A stretch of 64,000 nt of DNA from NCBI GenBank assembly GCA_000169995.1, contig AAZW01000013.1:1-64000 (forward strand), written 5' to 3'. The translations under genes were made by a program, and so were the position numbers. The notes beneath the pieces were generated by a model that saw nothing but the letters and a program-made list of their open reading frames with translations, did not search any database and was not told where the DNA came from. This stretch comes from Vibrionales bacterium SWAT-3. Lineage in GTDB: Bacteria > Pseudomonadota > Gammaproteobacteria > Enterobacterales > Vibrionaceae. Of the stretch, positions 48,134-56,023 are shown in pieces (within the stretch, counting starts at the first letter, position 1; each line of letters starts with the position of its first letter).

Positions 48134-48469
48134 ATGACGTTGTTCGGGAGAATATTTGGAAGCCAGTCTTCCATTAGCAAAGGGTTAGATGCAATCACCA
48201 ACACAGGAGATGCGATGTTTTTTACTGATGAAGAAAAGGCGAAGCACAAGCTAGCACTACTAAAAGCGTATGAACCTTTTAAATTGGTGCAACGCTACAT
48301 TGTATTGTTGTTCACCATACCCTATGTCGCACTTCATGTGATGGTCATTCTAGGCTGCATGCACGGTTACGATTGGAAACCGTTGGGAGAAATGACCAAT
48401 GAAGCGTTTGGTTATCCGGTGTTAGCTGCGATTGGATTGTATTTAACGGGAGGGGTGATTAAAAAGTAG
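48134..48469 (+). CDS. Holin-like phage membrane protein
   Basis: 111 residues. An amphipathic N-terminal half (FGSQSSISKGLDAITNTGDA, DEEKAKHKLALLKAYEPFK) and two hydrophobic segments at about 55-75 and 93-108, ending in KK. This matches a group of phage holins annotated as three-helix holins, which often begin with a similar motif before the first helix. Follows the endolysin gene. AAGGAG lies 6 nt before the ATG. Confidence 0.7.
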   Translation: MTLFGRIFGSQSSISKGLDAITNTGDAMFFTDEEKAKHKLALLKAYEPFKLVQRYIVLLFTIPYVALHVMVILGCMHGYDWKPLGEMTNEAFGYPVLAAIGLYLTGGVIKK

Positions 48470-49615
48470 AAGAGCAGATGAGGGATACGAGTAAACGAGA
48501 CTCGAAGAGCTGAAGAGCGGATGCGAGTAGCGATATTCGAGTAAACGAAGAGCTAAGGGAGCAGATACTGGTGACGGGTATCGAGATACGAAGAGATTAA
48601 AAGCAGATTCCAGATACTTCGTTCCTCAGTTCTGGAATGACGATTTCATTAATCGATAAAACGTAATGATGAAAAAGCGGGTGGCAGAGAGCAAGCAATA
48701 TGAAAATCAAAGACAAGAGTATGCGAGTTTTGCTTTTAGCTCCTCCCCTTTATCACGATTGTTACTTGGCAAAAAATATTAATATAAGGGGAGGCAGGGA
48801 GGGGTTGGTTAGACACCGCTAGCATCACCCTCTGGCTCCCCCTTCTATCAACACCATGACTCACAATAGTCCAGTGTTCAAGGGGGAGAACCAAAAGCTA
48901 AGTCTTCGAATAATTTGAACTGCAGGTACGAGGGGATAAAAATAGGTACGAGTGACGTATAGCGAGACGCGAAGAGATTAAGATCAGATGAGGGATGCGA
49001 GTAAACGAGATGCGAAAGGCTTAAGAGCGGTTGCGGGTAGCGAGATTCGAGTAAACGAAGAGCTGAAGGAGCAGATACTGGTGATGGGTATCGAGATACG
49101 AAGAGATTAAGAGCAGATTCCAGATACTTCGTTCCTCAGTTCTGGAATGACGATTTCATTAATCGATAAAACGTAATGATGAAAAAGCGGGTGGCAGAGA
49201 GCAAGCAATATGAAAATCAAAGACAAGAGTATGCGAGTTTTGCTTTTAGCTCCTCCCCTTTATCACGATTGTTACTTGGCAAAAAATATTAATATAAGGG
49301 GAGGCAGGGAGGGGTTGGTTAGACACCGCTAGCATCCCCCTCTGACTCCCCCTTCTATCAACACCATTACTCACAATAGTCCAGTGTTCAAGGGGGAGAA
49401 CCAAAAGCTAAGCCTTCGAATAATTTGAACTGCAGGTACGAGGGGATAAAAATAGGTACGGGTGACGGGTATCGAGATACGAAGAGATTAAGAGCAGATA
49501 CGAGTAACGGGGAAACGGGATGCGAAGAGCTGAAAAGAATAGACGCGGGTAGCGAGTAAACGAGTAACGAAGAGATAAAAAGATGAAGAGCGGATTCGAG
49601 TGGTGTTTTTCATTC
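48470..49615. repeat. 510-bp direct duplication with word repeats, REP-like hairpins and a MITE-like element
   Basis: About 48515-49024 and 49025-49535 are near-identical copies with offset 510. Each has word repeats, a type A hairpin (about 48603-48643; 49113-49153) and a ~180-bp AT/GC-mixed element (about 48727-48905; 49237-49415). The element has nested stems: CTCCCCTT with AAGGGGAG, and CTCCCCCTT ... AACAC ... GACT with AGTC ... GTGTT ... AAGGGGGAG. Its ends contain TTTTAGCT and AGCTAA. There is no coding sequence in this 1.15-kb stretch. Confidence 0.85.
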
Positions 49616-49623
49616 TCGCCACT

Positions 49624-50928
49624 GACCCTGTAAGTAATTCTGTGTAACTGTCGGGGTTACATATATTCAGTTAATCGGTCTTCGAACATAATCATAAAGC
49701 GGTTCAGGGCTTGTCGCCAGTTTCTAATTGGCATCGTCCATCTTTTGGAGGCATCCTGGATCGCTAAGAAGATCACCTTCCTTGCCGACTCATCAGTCGG
49801 GAACAGCTTACGCTTTTTAATCGCCTTTCTAATAACACTATTAAGTGATTCTATGGCATTAGTCGTATAAATTGCTCGCCTAATATCTTCTGGGTAGTTG
49901 AAGAGCGTATTCAGGTTAGCCCAGTGAGCTGTCCAAGAGCGGCTGATCTGAGGGTATTTGTCATCCCATTTATCTGAAAACTGCTCTAGCGCTAGCAAGG
50001 CTTCATCTTCTGTCTTCGATTGATAGATCTTCTTAAGATCGGCAGTCACAGATTTATAATCTTTCCAAGGTACATACCTAACTGAGTTTCTCACCATATG
50101 GACGATACAGAGCTGGATTTGAGTATTCGGGAATGCGGCATTAATGGCATCAGGAAAGCCCTTCAGACCATCGACACATGCAATGAGAATGTCTTTTACT
50201 CCGCGGTTTTGTAGCTCTGTTAGCACAGCAAGCCAGAACTTGGCACCTTCCGTCTCTGACAGCCACATGCCAAGCAGTTCTTTTTGACCCTCCATGTTCA
50301 CGCCTAGCGCAAGATAAACAGCTTTGTTGATGACTTGTTTATCTTGCCTGATTTTAACGACAATGCAGTCGAGATAAACGATTGGATAGACCTCATCTAG
50401 TGGGCGAGATTGCCATTCAACAACCTGCTCTAGAACAGAGTCTGTCACCTTAGATATGAGGGTTGGTGAGACATCCGCATCGTACATTTCCTTGAATGTG
50501 GCTACGATTTCTCGGGTAGTCATGCCTTTAGCATAGAGGCTTAAGATTTTGTCATCCATCGACTGGAAGCGAGTTTGGTGCTTGCGAACCAGCTTTGGTT
50601 CAAAGCTTGACTCACGGTCACGAGGAACGTCTATCGGCACTTCACCATCATCAGTGATAATTGACTTGCTGGTATACCCATTACGTGAGTTGGAGCTGGG
50701 TTTTGGGGAGTGTTTTTCGTAGCCAAGGTGCTCATCAAGCTCAACATTCAATGCTGTCTCAACAGTCACCTTGGTTAACATTTTGCGGAAGTCATCAAGA
50801 TCAGATTCTGTCTTAATTGATTTAGCTGCTTCACGAGCAAAAGCTTCAAGTGCTTTCTTATCCATACTATCCATCCTTAGCCTTTAAGGCTTAAGTCTAG
50901 ACAGTTACACAGAATTTAGGACAGTCTC
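49624..50928 (-). mobile_element. IS256-family insertion sequence, complete, with target duplication
   Basis: 1,305 bp flanked by the 8-bp direct repeat TCGCCACT (49616-49623 and 50929-50936). The terminal inverted repeats share AATTCTGTGTAACTGTC (49636-49652 and 50900-50916), with partially matching outer 12 bases. The element sits in word-repeat DNA. Intact target duplication and intact transposase suggest recent insertion. Confidence 0.95.
49657..50874 (-). CDS. IS256-family (mutator-type) transposase
   Basis: 405 residues, full length. N-terminal region with NVELDEHLGYEKH, catalytic DDE domain with VYLDCIVVKIRQ (first Asp), CVDGLKGFPDAINAAFPNT (second Asp, followed by the C/H region QLCIVHMVRNS), and TTNAIESLNSVIRKA with the Glu of the triad. 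Starts at ATG 50874 or the adjacent in-frame ATG at 50865. Confidence 0.95.
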   Translation of the reverse strand: MDSMDKKALEAFAREAAKSIKTESDLDDFRKMLTKVTVETALNVELDEHLGYEKHSPKPSSNSRNGYTSKSIITDDGEVPIDVPRDRESSFEPKLVRKHQTRFQSMDDKILSLYAKGMTTREIVATFKEMYDADVSPTLISKVTDSVLEQVVEWQSRPLDEVYPIVYLDCIVVKIRQDKQVINKAVYLALGVNMEGQKELLGMWLSETEGAKFWLAVLTELQNRGVKDILIACVDGLKGFPDAINAAFPNTQIQLCIVHMVRNSVRYVPWKDYKSVTADLKKIYQSKTEDEALLALEQFSDKWDDKYPQISRSWTAHWANLNTLFNYPEDIRRAIYTTNAIESLNSVIRKAIKKRKLFPTDESARKVIFLAIQDASKRWTMPIRNWRQALNRFMIMFEDRLTEYM

Positions 50929-50936
50929 TCGCCACT

Positions 50937-50990
50937 CGTATCTGCCTTTTAGCTTTTCGTTACCCGATTACTCGCATCTCGTTACCGCTC
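50937..50990 (-). repeat. Word repeat at the 3' end of wzc
   Basis: The purine-rich form lies on the minus strand, i.e. in sense directly after the wzc stop codon, as seen for frdD and other genes. Confidence 0.75.
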
Positions 50991-50991
50991 T

Positions 50992-53163
50992 TTATTTCTT
51001 ATCGCTCGAATAGGCGTAGTTGTAGTAACCGTAGCCGTATGAGCTTGATGCTTTCTTCTCGATGGCGTTGAAGATAACGCCTTTCACTTCGATGCCTGAT
51101 TGTTCGAAGCGGTTACGAGCAACGTCGATCTCTTTAAGGGTGTTTTGACCGTAACGTGCCACCATTAGTGTGGTGCCAGCAAACGCACCAACGATGCTTG
51201 GGTCGGTTACCGCTAACACTGGCGGAGTATCGACAATCACCAAGTCATATTCTTTTGATGCCCACTCCATCAACTCTGCAAAGCGTGGGTGCATTAGCAG
51301 TTCCGATGGGTTTGGTGGCACTTGGCCGCGAGTAAGAATGTCTAGATTTTCTACTGGTGTTGCTTTTACTGATTGCGCAAACTCTTGTTTGTTGCTCAAC
51401 ACATCAGAAAGGCCGTTTTCCCATTTCACACCAAAGCTTTGCTGTAGGTAACCTTTACGCATATCGGCATCAATGATCAGCACTTTCTGGCCTGTTTTAG
51501 CCGCTACTGCCGCAAAGTTAGTCGAGATGAAAGATTTACCAATGCCTGGCGCCGGGCCAGAGATCATTAACACGTTGTTTTTGGCTTCAAGCATCGCAAA
51601 GTGCAAGCTGGTACGAAGGCCACGTAGCGCTTCTACCGAAAGGTCTGCTGGGTTAGATTCTGCCAGCAGTGCCTGCGCGCCTTTGGTCTGTGTTTTCTTC
51701 GATTTAAAGCGGTTGGTTAGCTCAATTTGCAAATCTGATTTTGGTACAGCCGCATAAACGGGTAAGCCAATTTGTTCAATTTGATCTGGGCTTTCAACAC
51801 CTCGGTGAAATGCCGCTTTCACTAATACAAACGCCACACTCAACATACCACCTAGCAAGGTCGCTAATACTACGATCAGTGGCTTCTTAGGTTTTACAGC
51901 GCGCTTATACGCTTGGGCGTCGTCTAGAATACGAACGTTACCTACAGTACCCGCTTTAATGATGCTCAGCTCTTGCACCTTGTTTAACAGCTGAATGTAG
52001 ATTTGTTGGTTCACTTCTACATCGCGTGTCATACGCAGTACTTCACGCTGCGTTTTCGGTAACTTTTGAATCTGTTCGTTCAGGCGGTCTTTCTCACGTA
52101 ACAGCGTTTTACGCTTATCAAGCAGTGATTTATAAGCGGGGTGATCTTTGGTGAAGCGCTGGCTGATCTCACTCTCTTTAAACGTCAGTTCATTCAATTG
52201 CGCTTCAAGCTCAACCATTACTTTTAGGGTAGATTGCGCTTCTAAGCCCAGGTCGATCGATTCGTTCTTCTGGCGATAGTTGTTTAGCGTGTCTTCATAG
52301 CCCGTCAGCTCAGACTTGATGCCTGGCAGGTGGCTTTCTAAGAATTCTAGGCTCTTTTCTGCTTCCGCTGAATTGCGCTTCACATTTTGTAAGAAGTAGA
52401 TCTGGCTTATGTGATTAAGAATCTCAGTAATCTGTTGTTTGTTTTCGCCTTCAAAGCTCAGCTTCAAAATACCAGTCTGCTTACCTTGCTCAGACAAAGA
52501 TAAGGATTTTTTCAACCATTCGATCGCTTCTAGTCGGCTTTGTTTAGCAATAGAGAATTCAAAACCGTTGTGCGATTCAAACCCTGCAACAAACAGGCTG
52601 TAGTCATCGGCCGTTGCAAGCTCACCCACTTTACCTTGTAGGATCACGCGCTCGTCGTCACGCACCAGTTGATAAGTGCCTTGTTCAGCATCAACAATCT
52701 GGATGGTGTGACCATAAGCACTTGCATAACTTGGCAAGTTAAAGCGGCTTACCGAAATATGGTTGATGTCACCAGTTAAGCGTGCAAACCCTTTACCGAC
52801 GATGGGAGCGTAAATTGGTGCCGTCACCGTGGTAAGGTTAAATTTATCCACCGTTTCGCCTAAGATCATGCGCGATTTGATGATCTCGACTTCGGTGGTT
52901 GCTGATGACTCTTGCGAGAATAGCTCACCCATATCGCCGACCATAGAAGAGATGCCGCCAGAGCTCTTCTCTTCAATTTGAATCAGCGCATCGGCTTTGT
53001 ATATCGGTGTTGAAAGCAGCGCAAACGCAATACCAAGCACAGCAAAGATGAATGTGGTGAGCATGATTAGCCATTTAGCATCTAATAAGATACCAAGCAG
53101 TTTTCCTAAATCGATCTCATCAGAGTTATCTGTATGCGATTGCTGGGAGGGTTGTGTTGTCAT
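50992..53163 (-). CDS. wzc: Polysaccharide co-polymerase / tyrosine autokinase Wzc
   Basis: 723 residues. Wzz domain with TM1 at about 32-52, a large periplasmic coiled-coil part, TM2 at about 430-450, then a cytosolic BY-kinase. Walker A SGPAPGIGKS near 537, Walker A' LLIIDAD-type VLIIDADMRKG and Walker B VIVDTPPVL are present, and the C-terminal Tyr cluster SSYGYGYYNYAYSSDKK is the autophosphorylation site. It controls chain length and export together with Wza and Wzb. ATG 53163 has AGGAAG 8 nt upstream; the TTG at 53196 is less likely. Confidence 0.95.
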   Translation of the reverse strand: MTTQPSQQSHTDNSDEIDLGKLLGILLDAKWLIMLTTFIFAVLGIAFALLSTPIYKADALIQIEEKSSGGISSMVGDMGELFSQESSATTEVEIIKSRMILGETVDKFNLTTVTAPIYAPIVGKGFARLTGDINHISVSRFNLPSYASAYGHTIQIVDAEQGTYQLVRDDERVILQGKVGELATADDYSLFVAGFESHNGFEFSIAKQSRLEAIEWLKKSLSLSEQGKQTGILKLSFEGENKQQITEILNHISQIYFLQNVKRNSAEAEKSLEFLESHLPGIKSELTGYEDTLNNYRQKNESIDLGLEAQSTLKVMVELEAQLNELTFKESEISQRFTKDHPAYKSLLDKRKTLLREKDRLNEQIQKLPKTQREVLRMTRDVEVNQQIYIQLLNKVQELSIIKAGTVGNVRILDDAQAYKRAVKPKKPLIVVLATLLGGMLSVAFVLVKAAFHRGVESPDQIEQIGLPVYAAVPKSDLQIELTNRFKSKKTQTKGAQALLAESNPADLSVEALRGLRTSLHFAMLEAKNNVLMISGPAPGIGKSFISTNFAAVAAKTGQKVLIIDADMRKGYLQQSFGVKWENGLSDVLSNKQEFAQSVKATPVENLDILTRGQVPPNPSELLMHPRFAELMEWASKEYDLVIVDTPPVLAVTDPSIVGAFAGTTLMVARYGQNTLKEIDVARNRFEQSGIEVKGVIFNAIEKKASSSYGYGYYNYAYSSDKK

Positions 53164-53306
53164 TTGTTTGCTACTTCCTAAATTATTGCTATTCAAGAGG
53201 GTGAACGACGCACCTCTTGTCTATGATTCTGTTATTGTTGCCTTTGTGACGGTTCGACGCTTCGACGGTCAATGGCGTATACGCGGATTACAGACGAAAC
53301 CTCAAG

Positions 53307-53747
53307 CTACAGCTTTTTTGCCCACGCTTGCGCGGCTTCGTCTATCAACTGATAAGCGTATTCAAATGCTTCTCGGCTTTGACGGTGCGGATCGGGAATG
53401 TCTTTCTGACCAATCCACTGACCGAACAACATGGTTTTACCGCGTGCTTCAGGTGAGATCTGAGTGAGCGCTTCCAAATGGCCCTTCTCCATCACCAAGA
53501 TCAAATCGTATTGAGCGCAAAGTTGAGGCGTCACTTGCTGTGCTTGATGGTTTTCCACATCTACACCATTTTCTGCTGCGATTAAAATCGCGGTCTCATC
53601 GGCTGGCTCGCCGAGTAAACGGCTCTTTTCGGCCGCGATTCCCGCAGAGGCTATCTCTTTGCCTGGAAGTAATTTTTGAAGAACGCGCTCTCCCGTTGGA
53701 GAACGACAAATGTTGCCCACGCACACGACTAAAATTTTGTTAAACAT
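53307..53747 (-). CDS. wzb: Low-molecular-weight protein tyrosine phosphatase Wzb
   Basis: 146 residues. Signature CX5R in VVCVGNICRSP (Cys9, Arg15) and the general-acid Asp in DIPDPHRQS. It dephosphorylates the Tyr cluster of Wzc, allowing cycling of polymer export. Start at ATG 53747. There is a 143-nt gap to wzc and 81 nt to wza; the latter contains an intrinsic terminator. Confidence 0.95.
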   Translation of the reverse strand: MFNKILVVCVGNICRSPTGERVLQKLLPGKEIASAGIAAEKSRLLGEPADETAILIAAENGVDVENHQAQQVTPQLCAQYDLILVMEKGHLEALTQISPEARGKTMLFGQWIGQKDIPDPHRQSREAFEYAYQLIDEAAQAWAKKL

Positions 53748-53781
53748 AGCTGTCTCTAATTGTATTGGGCTCATACATAAA

Positions 53782-53812
53782 AATCAGGCCGCATTCAACA
53801 TGCGACCTGATT
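53782..53812 (-). terminator. Intrinsic terminator between wza and wzb
   Basis: Minus strand: 13-bp stem (53782-53794 with 53800-53812, one G-T pair), 5-nt loop and a T-run. It lies inside the wza-wzb-wzc operon, so it would act as an attenuator unless antitermination occurs. Confidence 0.75.
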
Positions 53813-53828
53813 GCCATTATCTCTTAGC

Positions 53829-54965
53829 CTACGGCCAAGTACGAATACGCTGTACACCTTCAGTCAAGTTATTGAATCCGTTGATGGTCGGTAGTAATTG
53901 ACCGATCACACGGTTCCAGCGGCTGATTGGTGCTGCCGTTACGTAAACCACATCGTAAGGTTTTAAATCAAACTCGGTACCAATCACTAGCGCTGAGGCA
54001 TCTTCAATGTCTAGTTGGTAGATGTCTGCCATGCGCTCTGATTTATCATCAGAGGTACGAATCACAAACACACCGGTTGCGTCTGCCGTCAGTTCGTTAA
54101 TACCGCCAACATTGCTGAGTGCTTCCGTTAGGCTCATGCCCACGCGATCAATCTTCAGAAGTTTAGGCTCTTTCACTTCGCCCATTACAAAGACTTTCTG
54201 ATTATCGTTACGCGGCACGTGAACAATGTCACCTGCTTGCAATAAGCGGTTTTGTGTTAAATCGCCACGCTGCATTAAGCCATACAGCGATAGGTTCTCT
54301 TCTACACCGTTACGCGTTAATGACACATTACGCCAATCGGCATCTTCTGAAAGGCCACCGGAGCGGTTAACGGCATCGAGCAAGGTTAATGGGATATTGG
54401 TGATAGGCTGCTGACCCGGTTTAGACACTTCGCCAGTAATGTAGGTTTTTTTAGAACGAAACGCCGCTACGTTAACATCCACTTGTGGGCTTTCGATGTA
54501 TTTAGCCAAACGTGTCGCGATATCAGCTCGAATTTCACGGACGGTTTTTCCTGCCACTTCTACAGTACCAATATAAGGATAGAAGATGGTGCCATCAGCA
54601 TGTACCCAGTTACCGGCTTCGGTACTACTACGGTAAGAACCTGCAGGAATGGTCAACTCAGGGTGATCCCAAATCGTAATATTTAAGATATCACCTACGC
54701 CGACTTTGTATTCGTATTTTGCGATGTCTACGTCTAACTCCGGGTTTGCTCTTGAAACCGACAGTTCGTCCGTTTGGTAAGTCGAGACTGACTGTGCGGT
54801 AAGTGGGTAAACGTTCACCACTTCAGAAATATCAGACTCTTGCTGATCTTCAGGAGTCTGAATCACATTCTTGCCACCAGTAGATAGGTGACTACCTGGA
54901 GTCGTACACCCTGCAAGTAATACAGGAAGGAGCGCCAAAAGGAGACGATTTTTATTAATCTTCAT
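53829..54965 (-). CDS. wza: Outer membrane polysaccharide export lipoprotein Wza
   Basis: 378 residues. Lipoprotein signal with LLAGC (acylated Cys20). A polysaccharide export (PES) domain around VGVGDILNITIWDHPELTIP is followed by SLBB domains (KTYITGEVSKPGQQPI, KVFVMGEVKEPKLLK) and a C-terminal amphipathic helix (RWNRVIGQLLPTINGFN) that spans the outer membrane in Wza octamers. ATG 54965 is chosen; the TTG 54974 adds three residues. No clear Shine-Dalgarno sequence. Confidence 0.95.
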   Translation of the reverse strand: MKINKNRLLLALLPVLLAGCTTPGSHLSTGGKNVIQTPEDQQESDISEVVNVYPLTAQSVSTYQTDELSVSRANPELDVDIAKYEYKVGVGDILNITIWDHPELTIPAGSYRSSTEAGNWVHADGTIFYPYIGTVEVAGKTVREIRADIATRLAKYIESPQVDVNVAAFRSKKTYITGEVSKPGQQPITNIPLTLLDAVNRSGGLSEDADWRNVSLTRNGVEENLSLYGLMQRGDLTQNRLLQAGDIVHVPRNDNQKVFVMGEVKEPKLLKIDRVGMSLTEALSNVGGINELTADATGVFVIRTSDDKSERMADIYQLDIEDASALVIGTEFDLKPYDVVYVTAAPISRWNRVIGQLLPTINGFNNLTEGVQRIRTWP

Positions 54966-55126
54966 GTTAACCAAGTTCTAGAAACGGAATGTGTTGTGAT
55001 ACCCCAAAGGACACCCATAAGGAATTAAACGAATCATTTTATCAGTTACGCTGCATTCAAAAGAGCAGAGGGCAACACTAACTGTGACCCTGCTTCCAAT
55101 TAGCATCAAAAGAATGAACCCAAAAG

Positions 55127-55137
55127 ACGCTACCGCC
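55127..55137 (-). promoter_or_regulatory. ops / JUMPstart element upstream of wza
   Basis: Second exact GGCGGTAGCGT on the minus strand, 162 nt before the wza start. It is preceded by AAGG and G residues as in JUMPstart sequences. It implies RfaH control of the export operon too. The unique stretch 54966-55320 also must contain the promoter; no strong -35/-10 pair was picked. Confidence 0.88.
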
Positions 55138-55314
55138 CCTTGGTAATCCGCGACACCACACTGCGTATAAAATGTATCCCCATCAATCTATGATTTATCT
55201 AGGGATTTTGAACTAAAACGTAGCAAATCGAGCGTTTACGTGACGTTTATTTAATCCGTATGCATTATCCACAAGATTGTGTTTATTATCAACCTAGTTG
55301 AATGGTTTTAAGGG

Positions 55315-55900
55315 GGAAGAGCAGTAACGAGATGCGAGTAAACGGGATGCGAAAAGCTTAAGAGCCTAAGAGCAGACGAGAGTAGCATTCCATAACTCTC
55401 ATCTAAATTACGTCGTCATTCCAGAATTGAGGAACGAAATGTCTGGAATCTCTACTCCGCCACACCCACCGTGTTTAGCGCCCAGAAAAAGATAGATAAA
55501 AGCAGATGCGGGATGTGGGTAAACGGAATACGAAAAGCTTAAGAGCCCAAGAGCAGACGGGAGTAGCATTCCATGACTCTCATCGAAATCACGTCGTCAT
55601 TCCAGAATTGAGGAACGAAATGTCTGGAATCTCTACTCCGCCACACCCACCGTGTTTAGCGCCCAGAAAAAGATAGATAAAAGCAGATGCGGGATGTGGG
55701 TAAACGGAATACGAAAAGCTTAAGAGCCCAAGAGCAGACGGGAGTAGCATTCCATGACTCTCATCGAAATCACGTCGTCATTCCAGAATTGAGGAACGAA
55801 ATGTCAGGAATCTCTACTCCGCGACGCATCCGTGTTTAGCATCGAGACAAAGATAGATTCCCTATCACGCTCGTCCCTCGCTGTAGGGAATGACGTTGTA
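55315..55900. repeat. 181-bp unit in about three tandem copies, plus REP-like hairpin
   Basis: Copies start near 55330, 55511 and 55692 (offset 181). Each combines a word repeat (GAGCAGACGGGAGTAGCATT...), a type A hairpin (about 55413-55452, 55594-55633, 55775-55814) and a spacer with CCGTGTTTAGCG. Copies 2 and 3 are almost identical. A type B hairpin (about 55853-55895) and further words (about 55915-55985) follow. No gene is present. Confidence 0.88.
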
Positions 55901-55983
55901 TTGTTTGAGCTAGATAACGCAGGTTCGGGATACTAAAATGAGAGTTGCTAGATACGAGTAAACGAAGAGCTAAGAGCAAGAGC

Positions 55984-56017
55984 AAAAAAAGAGCCAACAC
56001 ACTTGGTGTTGGCTCTT
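55984..56017 (-). terminator. Terminator of the YjbH-like gene
   Basis: A 12-bp perfect stem (55989-56000 with 56006-56017), 5-nt loop and T-run on the minus strand, 7 nt after the stop codon. Confidence 0.92.
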
Positions 56018-56023
56018 CATTTT

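Noticed and set aside
55315..55900. CRISPR array or origin iterons
   Set aside because: The period is 181 bp with near-identical units and no unique spacers, and no replication gene is adjacent on this side.
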